Positions 51,205 through 59,017 of a stretch of DNA of 64,000 nucleotides are shown here, in pieces. The notes below the pieces were generated by a model, which searched no databases, had not been told where the DNA came from, and saw only the letters and a program-made list of their open reading frames with translations. The position numbers and the translations under genes were made by a program. This DNA is from Butyrivibrio sp. WCD3002 (GTDB lineage Bacteria; Bacillota; Clostridia; Lachnospirales; Lachnospiraceae), in the NCBI RefSeq assembly GCF_000424265.1, contig NZ_AUJO01000004.1:1-64000 (forward strand). The letters run 5' to 3'. Numbering within the stretch: position 1 is the first letter of the stretch; the number at the start of each line of letters is the position of its first letter.

Positions 51205-51568
51205 TTGTGCATAATATCATGCGTCAAACCTATTTCCGCTTTCGTCATACATAATTCCTTTCTGATCTACTGTAAGCAGGTAGGAATGATACAATAAAAA
51301 AGAAATCTAAAATTACAGTGTTTGAAACACGCTTAACCACTAGCTTATAAGTATAGTCAAAAAAAATATGATCTCCCCCTTGTTAAGGCTCTGCGCCTTG
51401 CAATACACTACTTAATGATTTGACTATAGTAGATCTCTTAGATGGATTCCATCTAGATGTTACACGAAAATTATGTTCTCAGTCTATTAAGATATGAAAA
51501 GCGCTAAATAAATGGACTAGAGTACATTCTCTACATAAATACCAGTTTAGCTGGTAAGAGGTACAAAC
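51205..51568 (+). promoter_or_regulatory. Control region of the recombinase operon
   Basis: These ~360 bp have no gene. A pair of inverted words, TATAGTCAAA (51352-51361) and TTTGACTATA (51419-51428), flanks a 57-bp loop. An AGATGGATTCCATCT palindrome lies near 51439. They probably bind regulators or the recombinase. A ribosome site (TAAGAGG) precedes the 60-aa gene. Confidence 0.45.
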
Positions 51569-51751
51569 ATGGAGACTAACAATATAACCATGTCGTTAGA
51601 GATCCTGCTTTTGAATGATCTGCTCCAAACGGGTGTAATAGATGATTCAATTTATGACAGGGTTTCTTATAAAATCCAAAAAGACATGAAAGAACAAAAC
51701 GTTAACAATATAGCTGATCATATGCTTCATGGAGGTTCTTATGACGTCTAA
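51569..51751 (+). CDS. SHOCT-like small protein of the recombinase operon
   Basis: This 60-aa protein has the short helical pattern LEILLLNDLLQTGVIDDSIYDRV, resembling SHOCT-type domains (a leucine helix, then Gly-Ile-x-(D/E)). Small proteins of this type commonly precede large serine recombinases in clostridial elements. It overlaps the next gene by ~10 bp. It may modulate the recombinase or act as a directionality factor; that is inference. Confidence 0.6.
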   Translation: METNNITMSLEILLLNDLLQTGVIDDSIYDRVSYKIQKDMKEQNVNNIADHMLHGGSYDV

Positions 51752-52427
51752 GCGTGCAGCGATCTATCATTTCACCGATGGACTTCGACTTAAAAGTATA
51801 TGTGATAATGAGATCGCCCGTATTAAAGAATATGCAGCTTCTAAAGGATACGATGATGTCGATGTATTCTGTGACGTTCGTACATCAAGAGAAGAACACG
51901 AAGTATTGGACGAACTGATTCAAAAGCGAAATCAGTATTCTGCTGTCTTTGCACGAGATTACTTTCACTACAACAAATACATTTTGAAAGTGAAAGAAAT
52001 GCTACGCATGTTTGATGAAGATGATATTCATGTTTACACAAAAGATGATCTTCCTTTATCGTTCTCAAGTAATGCACCTTTTTCAGAGAATCTGAATGTC
52101 ATATCATATTGTTGTCATTGGACGAAGCATTCTGATCCCAATGATCTTAAGCTAAAGAATGATATCCTACGACACTTTGTGAAAAATGAGACCAACTGGA
52201 ATCTACTGACTCAGATTTCTGAAGAAGAGCGAAAAGGGCACGCTGGAATTCAGCCAGGACTATCCCATCTGTTGGAAATGAAGGACAGCTATCATATCAT
52301 CTTGGTTGATAGCATCTCTTCTATCCATTGGCGGACACACAATTTCTGTGAGAAAAGAGGGCTTCTGGAAAAAGATATATTCTCACTGAGAGAAGGGTTT
52401 ATTAAATTTGAAAGGAACCAAGTATGA
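51741..52427 (+). CDS. Serine recombinase-like protein without the catalytic serine
   Basis: This 228-aa protein starts KRAAIYHFTDGLRLKSICDN, which has the layout of a resolvase N-terminal domain (normally AIYARxS). The conserved Tyr-Ala-Arg-x-Ser is replaced by Tyr-His-Phe-Thr, so the nucleophile appears lost. Further matches are EIARIKEYAASKGY and a weaker strand pattern after it. ATG 51741 has GGAGG upstream. It ends in an ATGA overlap with the active recombinase, so the two are made together. It may act as a regulatory partner. Confidence 0.6.
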   Translation: MTSKRAAIYHFTDGLRLKSICDNEIARIKEYAASKGYDDVDVFCDVRTSREEHEVLDELIQKRNQYSAVFARDYFHYNKYILKVKEMLRMFDEDDIHVYTKDDLPLSFSSNAPFSENLNVISYCCHWTKHSDPNDLKLKNDILRHFVKNETNWNLLTQISEEERKGHAGIQPGLSHLLEMKDSYHIILVDSISSIHWRTHNFCEKRGLLEKDIFSLREGFIKFERNQV

Positions 52428-54082
52428 GTTACGCAAGTGAAATACATAGGAAAATAAATAATTGTGAAGATCCTCTGAATGCCGTGATCTACGCAAGAGT
52501 CTCGACCGAAAATGATTCTCAGAAAGAATCCTGTGGTCATCAGGTTGCTCTGGCTGAAGCATTTTTATCCAAACACCCTAATATCAGGCTTTTAGAGACA
52601 TATGTTGATGATGGCATCACTGCAGTCCTTGCCAACAATCGGCCTCAATATAAGCTCATGAGACAGCGCATTGCAAAAGGGGATGTCGACATAATCATCA
52701 CAAAAGCATTATCAAGACTTAACAGGAATCAGTCAAATGCTCTTTCTTTGCGTGATCTTCTCATAGAACATGAAACTACTGTTTTTACATTGGAAGATAA
52801 CCACCTCAATGACTTTGAAGACATGAACTGTGATATGATGCACAGTGTCCAATCAGTAATGAATGAACATTATTCACGCAGTCTCAGCGCAAGTCTTCAC
52901 CGATATAATGATGTTCGATATAACAGTAAAGAACTAGCTGCAAGGAATATCACATTTGGTTACGGTTGGAATAAGGATGCAAAAGACGTCTTTATAAAGG
53001 AGGAAGAAGCCGAGATTATTAAGTGGCTTTTCAAGCATTACGTCTATCAGAATGAGACACCTGCATCTTTACGTAGAGCACTTAAAGCTAAGGGGATTTC
53101 TGTATGTGAGCGTACTGTTATAAATTACATCACCGATGAGAGATACATCGGTAAGTTCTACATTAACAAATGGGGCAGCAAATTCCGTCCTGGGAGAGGC
53201 GCCAAAAAATTCAAAAATGATAAGATCGACTGGGTTCTCGTCGAACGTCCTGATCTTCAGATAATAGACGAGCAACTGTTTGAATTAGCCCAACGTATCC
53301 GGCAGGCCAGGATATCAATTAATAATATTCCAACTTCTAAGGAAGCGACCCAAGCCAGATTTCGCGGAAAATATAAGTTCAGTAACAAGATATTCTGTCC
53401 TGAATGTGGTAAGGCATACCATTTTGACTATGCCGACGTACACAAGACGATACCAATCTACCGCATAAGAAGTCACTCAAATTGTACAAACAAGAATAAT
53501 AGGATAGATGAAGAAGTTATTGAAGATATAACCCGACAGGCACTTAAGCATACTTACAAAAATAAGGAATCAATAATCTCTATTTTTGAAAGCGAAATAG
53601 CTAAAGTAGTAAAAGAATCTCAGAATAATGTTTCAGAGGTTCAAAATCTGAAGAAAAAGAAAAGTACTTACGAAAAGAAATTTAATAACTTGATGGATTT
53701 TCTATCAGAAGGTGGACTTTCTGTGCAGGCAAAAGCTTCCATCAAGGATAAGCTGAATGCCATCACTTGCGAAATAGACGACCTTGACAGAATGATTGAA
53801 GCCAGTGAGAATAGTGTCTTAGATGAATCATATGTCGAAGAAAAACTGATTGCCATCAGAGAAGCTCTCAACGAATTATGTGAGTTTACAGTTATAGACC
53901 GGAGCCGTATTCTAAATTACGTAGATAGAATCGAGATTCCTTCCGATGGTACAGTTGAAATTTGTTTTAAAACGGGGCATTTAATAATGTTCGACAGTGC
54001 AAAAACATGTTATAATCCTATTGAATCTAATTCTAATTCTAATTCAGTCAAGATGTGTACAAAACATGGCCGGTATTCATAG
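52424..54082 (+). CDS. Large serine recombinase (IME integrase/excisionase)
   Basis: In this 552-aa protein the resolvase domain has catalytic Ser27 in VIYARVSTEN, with later ITKALSRLNRNQ. The recombinase domain has ITFGYGWNKD and RRALKAKGISVCERTV. A zinc ribbon (CPECGKAYHF through HSNC, ~325-356), a coiled coil (~395-470) and a short tail complete it. It should cut and rejoin the element ends. The last six sense codons and the stop lie in tadA sequence beyond the right element edge. In a circular element the frame would instead read 33 other residues from the left end. Confidence 0.92.
   Translation: MSYASEIHRKINNCEDPLNAVIYARVSTENDSQKESCGHQVALAEAFLSKHPNIRLLETYVDDGITAVLANNRPQYKLMRQRIAKGDVDIIITKALSRLNRNQSNALSLRDLLIEHETTVFTLEDNHLNDFEDMNCDMMHSVQSVMNEHYSRSLSASLHRYNDVRYNSKELAARNITFGYGWNKDAKDVFIKEEEAEIIKWLFKHYVYQNETPASLRRALKAKGISVCERTVINYITDERYIGKFYINKWGSKFRPGRGAKKFKNDKIDWVLVERPDLQIIDEQLFELAQRIRQARISINNIPTSKEATQARFRGKYKFSNKIFCPECGKAYHFDYADVHKTIPIYRIRSHSNCTNKNNRIDEEVIEDITRQALKHTYKNKESIISIFESEIAKVVKESQNNVSEVQNLKKKKSTYEKKFNNLMDFLSEGGLSVQAKASIKDKLNAITCEIDDLDRMIEASENSVLDESYVEEKLIAIREALNELCEFTVIDRSRILNYVDRIEIPSDGTVEICFKTGHLIMFDSAKTCYNPIESNSNSNSVKMCTKHGRYS
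54047..54061 (+). repeat. Right end of the IME (attR candidate)
   Basis: GTCAAGATGTGTACA ends the element. The first 13 bases are the exact inverse of 12295-12307. TACA at 54058-54061 is shared directly with the left end. Fused in a circle, the two ends would form a 24-bp perfect palindrome with arms GTCAAGATGTGT and ACACATCTTGAC, typical of a recombinase site. Confidence 0.7.
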
Positions 54083-54941
54083 CCTGCAGCATATCTACAC
54101 ATTCCTCGCCGCGGACTTCACCTACAACTATTCGGGTTGGTCTCATACGAAGCGATGACTTTATCAGGTCCCTAATTGTGATTTCTTTACAGCCATCTAC
54201 ATTGGCGTTTCTTGTTTCAAGGCGCACCAGATTAGGGACATGTAAAATCTGTAATTCTGCATTGTCCTCAATTGTGATAACTCTGTCATCACTGGGTATA
54301 CTGTCTGATAAAGCATTTAGGAATGTGGTCTTACCGGATCCGGTACCACCTGAGATAAAAATATTATAACCTGCTGCCACAAGAGTACTCAGAAAGCCGG
54401 CAAGTTCTGCGGGGATTGAGCCTATCTCTATAAGCCTGTCCATCGTTATCGGATTGTCCGGGAACCTTCTTATAGTCAATATCGGTCCGTTTAATGCGAT
54501 GGGGCTGAGAACTATGTTCACTCGTGATCCGTTCTCCAGCCTGGCATCCGCCAAGGGGCTTGCCTCGTTGACAACCCTGTTGCATTTACTGACAATCTGC
54601 TGGATCACGTCCTCAAGCTTTTCTTTTGACTCAAACCGCAGGTCATATCTGAATAATCTTCCGTCCTTCTCCACAAAGATGTTGTCTGTTCCGTTCACCA
54701 TTATTTCCGTGACAGAAGGATCATCCACCAGGATCTGGAGAACATCCAGCTTTCTTATGGAATAAAAAAGTTCCTTTCGAAGCCTTAGCTTTTCCTCCAT
54801 AGATATTCCTTTTGATCTGCAGGCCTTGAGGATATTCCTGTCTATTCGATCAAGCATTTCCTCATCATCCACATCTCTGGAAAAATCCATCTCCGAGAGA
54901 ATACTTTCCTGTATGCTCTTTTTTAATTCTTCATGTTCCAT
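54048..54941 (-). pseudogene. tadA: tadA (cpaF) 5' fragment, separated by the IME
   Basis: The 297-aa open frame holds the N-terminal domain and most of the ATPase core. Present are LVDDPSVTEIMVNG, Walker A GGTGSGKTT (188-196), the His-box LVRLETRNANVDG, and Walker B VVGEVRGEE (272-280). It stops after LQAMNTGH and continues only five residues (VLYTS) into element DNA. The rest of the gene is at 11934-12278. A truncated product would lack part of the core needed for ring assembly. Its ATG overlaps the tadZ stop. Confidence 0.92.
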
Positions 54942-55926
54942 CAGTCTGCACTCCTATGCGGCTTTCTCTGATATGCCTGTAAAGATTACCCTTACTCTCT
55001 GAAGCATCCTCATAGATTATTCTGCCCTCGTTCATCCCTTCAAGCTCAGATAATTCCTTATTGAAATTCTTTATCCGCTCCTTTGCTGCAGCATCCTTTG
55101 CGCTTAGAATGACAATCTTGTCACATATTTTCAGCACATCAGTAAGTCCTGAAAAGCTCTCTGCAAAGTCAAGGATTATATAATCAAATCCTCCTGCCTT
55201 CTGAAGAAGGCTAATAAGCTTATGGTATTCATTTGCGCATAAATCTCTGACTGAAGAATGATCAGAAGGCAGATAACACAGCTTCTTATATTTTTTTCTT
55301 ATTCTCTCAAGATATATTGAAAATCTCTCTTCATCGCATTCCGCGTAATACATAAGATCGCATATATTCTCGCAGGGCTCCTCTGTTCTGATTTCTGAAA
55401 TACTACTTAGAGAATCATTACAGATATAGAGTACATTTCCGTGCTCTGAGAGACTAACAGCCAGATCAAATGCTGCTCTTGACTGATCTATTCCTCTGAC
55501 GGGTGTATAAAATGCTATAAGCTTTATCTGAGTAGTTGCTGTTAACGACAATCTACCCGGCAATAACTCCGGCATCTCAAGGCACATGGAAAGTATGCTG
55601 TCTGCTACCCTCTCACTGCTTTGATACTTCCCGGTATGTCGAATGTTTAAATTACTTTCATCTCCGAATGCTGCCTCGCTTTCTGATAGCACACCCTGCC
55701 TCTCATCAAGAATCAGAATATTTTTAAAACCTTCAATAACATTGTTATTAAATAGTTTTTCAGAAATAACAAGAAGCGCATTTTTCTTATGGGCAAATTC
55801 CTTAAGCTTGGTATTCTCGGTAAAGCTTACTATTTCAAAAGGTATACTCAGTGCTTCTCTGAGGAAGCTATCCATTTTCTTGCAATACCTGCTATCAGGA
55901 TCGCAGATAACCAGTGTGTTTTTCAT
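54931..55926 (-). CDS. tadZ: TadZ/CpaE-like pilus localisation protein
   Basis: A 331-aa protein with an N-terminal receiver-like domain (LVICDPDSRYCKKMDSFL) and a C-terminal ParA/MinD-like domain (IKLIAFYTPVRGIDQSRAAF, then FDYIILDFAESFSGLTD). The Walker A region has lost the GK(S/T) signature, as happens in TadZ/CpaE proteins. TadZ places the pilus assembly site at a cell pole. It is co-transcribed with the prepilin peptidase upstream (12 bp) and tadA downstream (overlap). Confidence 0.82.
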   Translation of the reverse strand: MKNTLVICDPDSRYCKKMDSFLREALSIPFEIVSFTENTKLKEFAHKKNALLVISEKLFNNNVIEGFKNILILDERQGVLSESEAAFGDESNLNIRHTGKYQSSERVADSILSMCLEMPELLPGRLSLTATTQIKLIAFYTPVRGIDQSRAAFDLAVSLSEHGNVLYICNDSLSSISEIRTEEPCENICDLMYYAECDEERFSIYLERIRKKYKKLCYLPSDHSSVRDLCANEYHKLISLLQKAGGFDYIILDFAESFSGLTDVLKICDKIVILSAKDAAAKERIKNFNKELSELEGMNEGRIIYEDASESKGNLYRHIRESRIGVQTDGT

Positions 55927-55938
55927 CGTAGTCTCCTA

Positions 55939-56367
55939 TTAAAAGCTTAGTAAAAGGCTCGTTTTTGTGATAAGCAGGACACTTATAAGCACCGGCAGCG
56001 CAAAATGGATTGTCTGGTTGATGCTTCTATACTTTATAGCCTTCAGTATTCCCAAAAATGCCGCAATTACAAAAGAGCATATTATTACCGCTATTATCTC
56101 TTCGTAGCCAAGAAACATGGCCGTAACAGCTAAAAGCTTTAAATCACCGCCTCCAAGGCCTCCGATTATATAGACCGGCAGAAGGCATATAAGCGTGATA
56201 ATCGCTCTTAAAAGCTTCATGTAAAAAGGATCCTGGGATTGCCCAAAGAATGACAAAAGGGTTCCTACCACTGCTCCAAAAAGAAGCCAATAGTTTAAAA
56301 TCTTGTGTCTGTAAATGTCAGTAAATGCTGATCCTGACAACAAACAGTACAAAACAGGTATTTCCAT
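55939..56367 (-). CDS. Prepilin peptidase, A24 family (CpaA/TadV-like, second copy)
   Basis: In this 142-aa polytopic protein the catalytic Asp sites are SAFTDIYRHKI near residue 17 and GLGGGDLKLL (GxGD) near 72. It is the first gene of the Tad operon. The other A24 peptidase of the locus is at 6607-7071. It should trim and ready the Flp prepilin for assembly. The start at ATG 56367 is supported by AAAGGATAA upstream. Confidence 0.86.
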   Translation of the reverse strand: MEIPVLYCLLSGSAFTDIYRHKILNYWLLFGAVVGTLLSFFGQSQDPFYMKLLRAIITLICLLPVYIIGGLGGGDLKLLAVTAMFLGYEEIIAVIICSFVIAAFLGILKAIKYRSINQTIHFALPVLISVLLITKTSLLLSF

Positions 56368-56655
56368 TGTTTATCCTTTCATTATTTGAAAAATTATACG
56401 AATCGGTATAAGGAAATTAAGAATTGTCACCAGGCTTAAGTGAAAATACGGCTTCGCGAATGCTTTTGGGGAAATGCTTTTAGGGGGGATTAGATTAGGT
56501 ATAGTAGAAGGTGCTTGGCGAGTGCCAGCCGATCATTTTCACTTTGCTGATGTTTGACAACGAAAGCGATAATATCAGCTGGCCGGCCTGATGTCAAAAT
56601 GGTAATTTTCTAACATAAAACAAATATTAAGTTTTTATGAAGATGATTTTTTTCA
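56368..56655. other. Upstream region of the Tad operon
   Basis: About 290 bp have no gene and should hold the Tad promoter (minus strand). I see short GC-rich inverted words (CAGCTGGCCGGCCTG near 56577) and a run of G (56483-56488), but no convincing -35/-10 pair. Confidence 0.45.
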
Positions 56656-56706
56656 ATAAAAAAGCCGGACATGATCTGAGATTCAAACCTATGTCCGGCT
56701 GTTTTT
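56656..56706. terminator. Bidirectional terminator after fliS
   Basis: A perfect 10-bp stem AGCCGGACAT/ATGTCCGGCT (56663-56672 with 56691-56700) has an A-rich left flank and GTTTTT on the right, so it works for the minus-strand fliS operon and could work for plus-strand reads. Confidence 0.88.
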
Positions 56707-56769
56707 ATTATTTTTTATCGTACAAATATCTTTTCTTAAGGTTTTTTGAAATTTACAGCTGAAAAAAGA

Positions 56770-57246
56770 TTACGCCATAAATCCTCTTGATGTGACATTG
56801 CCCAAAACACTCTCACTAAGGGTTCCTCTGCCATAAGTAAGTCCTGCATATACCTTAGGGACATTTGTCATTACTGCACTTTCAGCATCTTTTTTTTCAA
56901 GCTCTATGTATGCCGCCCTTAAACTCTCGAAGGTCTTCACCACATGCGAAAGCCTTTCTTCATTCATTTTCACGGTGCATGAAATCAATGTTCTCTTTTC
57001 AAAAAGATATAGCTCAAGCAGTGTTCTTCCAAGCTCATAGCTTATGTTCAGAGAATGAATGAGTTCATCTATACAGCTCATTGCACGATACATGGATTCT
57101 GTATACATATTCTCGTCATCTTCTTCGTAAGCCTTTTTTGCATCATCGATATAATCAAGCACCATCTCATATAAAATGGTTATCATCTGAGTTTTGTTGG
57201 CCATCGTAATGCGTCTGGTGTAGGTCTGTATTTTTTCACGTGTCAT
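56770..57246 (-). CDS. fliS: Flagellar chaperone FliS
   Basis: A 158-aa helical protein with the FliS outline: YTRRITMANKTQMITILYEM, YIDDAKKAYEEDDE, and SCIDELIHSLNISYELGRTL. FliS binds the C-terminus of flagellin in the cytoplasm, stopping early polymerisation and handing it to the export system. It is 39 bp downstream of flagellin on the same strand and precedes a strong terminator. The C-terminal ~35 residues go beyond the usual family length. Confidence 0.82.
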   Translation of the reverse strand: MTREKIQTYTRRITMANKTQMITILYEMVLDYIDDAKKAYEEDDENMYTESMYRAMSCIDELIHSLNISYELGRTLLELYLFEKRTLISCTVKMNEERLSHVVKTFESLRAAYIELEKKDAESAVMTNVPKVYAGLTYGRGTLSESVLGNVTSRGFMA

Positions 57247-57285
57247 AAGAGTCCCTCCTGACTGGTGCGAAATTCACTGTAACTA

Positions 57286-58986
57286 TTACTGCAGGAGCTG
57301 AAGCACCTGTGAAGGTCTCTCATTAGCCTGTGCAAGCATGGTTGTTCCTGCCTGGGAAAGAACCTGCTGTGTTGAGTATACTGTCATCTCTTCTGCCATA
57401 TCTACATCCATAAGTCTTGAATAAGCGGCAGTCATATTTTCGTTGGTAACGTTGATATTGCTGACTGTATGCTCCAGTCTGTTCTGATAAGCACCAAGTC
57501 TGCTTCGTATATCAGATACCTTCTGAATGGCATTTTTTATATCTTCTATGGCCTGATCTGCACCGGTATGAGGCGCCATCTTATAGCGCTTGTCTGCATA
57601 AGCCTTGATTTCATCAAGTTTTTCATTATAAGAGGCAAGCGGAGCTGCTCTAAGTACATCATAATACGCAATGGTGTCGGCAATCTGAGTGTTTCTGTTC
57701 TGATTTGCTGCATCTATCTGTGCTGCAATAGTGGGATCCATGGGAGTAGTGCTGGCTCCCGGATCTGCCATGTATGTTGCAATAAGCTCATCGGCCGCCT
57801 TATTTATCTCTCGAACCTTTTTCTCCTCGGCGGTGTCATAGATATAGGTCTGCTCACGATACTCCTTTTTTGCTTCAATTATTGCTCTGGCATCCTCTAT
57901 GTTAAAGAAGTAATAATCCTCATTTTCACCGGCTTCCTTATTTTCATTAATCCTTTCCAAATCAAGATCATAGTAGGTCATGTCTATAATCTCGTTTTTC
58001 TCAGTAAATGAAAGGATATTGTTGGATACATTATTTACATAATCAACAAAATCAAGGAGATCATCCTTATATGTGCGGCTGACATCAGTATATTCCAAGC
58101 CAAGATTGGAAAGAGTAATCTTTGGAACTCTGATATCAAGTGTCTGACCTTCATTTGCTCCAATCTGCATAGTCATGGCACCTTTTCCTGTCAGCTCAAA
58201 ATCGATTTTTTCGCCAACAAGCTTTCTGTTTACCTTAACCTCTATCTCTCTGCCGTCTCTTGTAGCTACCTTAAGCAGATCTCCATCAACTGTGACGGTT
58301 GCATCAGCCATATATGTGATGGTCTCACTTCCGCCCTGAGAAGTGATAACCCTGGATACATCAACATTTAACGAATCCACATAATGCGGATACTTAACAT
58401 TGTCAATTTCCTCTACTTCAAAAAGTCTTACTTTGCCTGTTGCTTCGTCATATTCAGCATTTATTCCCTCAAAGTAGTAGTTTCCACCATCCACAAAATC
58501 GCTGTAGCTGTTAACTGTAATTGCAGGATCAGTTCTGTTATTTACGGTTGCATAGCCCTTAAGATCAAAGGAACCATCCAGAAGGCTTTGTCCGTTAAAT
58601 TGGGTAGCCTCAGATATTCTGGTTATCTCCGCCTTAAGCTGACTTATTTCATCCTGAATAATATCCAGATCGCTCTCACTGTTTGTTCCGTTTGCAGCCT
58701 GAATAGACAGCTCATTCATTCTCTGGAGGATATCGTGTACCTCCGACAATGTGCCGTCTGCTGTCTGTATTACTGATATTCCGTCCCCCGAATTGCCACC
58801 TGCAACCGTAAGGCCCTTTATCTGTGCATTCATTCTTCTGGAAATTGCAAGACCTGAAGGATTATCCTTTGCATTTGCAATCTTAAGACCACTGGATAGC
58901 CTTTCGATTGAAGCTGCCAGCTTGTTATCGTTCGAAACAAGTGCATTGTTTGCGATCATTGCGGAAATGTTGTAGTTAACTTGCAT
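57286..58986 (-). CDS. hag: Flagellin
   Basis: This 566-aa protein has conserved D0/D1 ends: MQVNYNISAMIANNALVSND, then RLSSGLKIANAKDNPSGLAI and QIQ-type repeats at the start, and MTAAYSRLMDVDMAEEMTV through QVLQLLQ at the end. A variable ~300-residue middle (about 140-450) would be exposed on the filament. It is a major export substrate and needs FliS just downstream. AGGAGG precedes ATG by nine bases. Its central domain is larger than in Bacillus Hag (~300 aa). Confidence 0.93.
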   Translation of the reverse strand: MQVNYNISAMIANNALVSNDNKLAASIERLSSGLKIANAKDNPSGLAISRRMNAQIKGLTVAGGNSGDGISVIQTADGTLSEVHDILQRMNELSIQAANGTNSESDLDIIQDEISQLKAEITRISEATQFNGQSLLDGSFDLKGYATVNNRTDPAITVNSYSDFVDGGNYYFEGINAEYDEATGKVRLFEVEEIDNVKYPHYVDSLNVDVSRVITSQGGSETITYMADATVTVDGDLLKVATRDGREIEVKVNRKLVGEKIDFELTGKGAMTMQIGANEGQTLDIRVPKITLSNLGLEYTDVSRTYKDDLLDFVDYVNNVSNNILSFTEKNEIIDMTYYDLDLERINENKEAGENEDYYFFNIEDARAIIEAKKEYREQTYIYDTAEEKKVREINKAADELIATYMADPGASTTPMDPTIAAQIDAANQNRNTQIADTIAYYDVLRAAPLASYNEKLDEIKAYADKRYKMAPHTGADQAIEDIKNAIQKVSDIRSRLGAYQNRLEHTVSNINVTNENMTAAYSRLMDVDMAEEMTVYSTQQVLSQAGTTMLAQANERPSQVLQLLQ

Positions 58987-59017
58987 GTGATGGACCTCCT
59001 ACTGCATGCGTCACGCC

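Larger units (their letters stand above)
12295..54061 (+). mobile_element. Integrative mobilizable element inserted in tadA (~41.8 kb)
   Basis: The block between the two halves of tadA has matching 13-bp inverted ends. A large serine recombinase lies at its right end and parA-parB-rep at its left end. A MobV-like relaxase and a VirD4-like coupling protein precede the recombinase. No VirB4, VirB6 or other pore genes were recognised, so it is best called an IME rather than an ICE. Cargo comprises a type I R-M operon, a second nested transposon, and several regulators and membrane proteins. Base composition and gene content differ sharply from the flanking pilus genes. Confidence 0.88.

Noticed and set aside
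12295-54061. Self-transmissible ICE or prophage
   Set aside because: No conjugation pore genes and no phage structural set beyond one chaperone-like gene; relaxase plus T4CP fits an IME.
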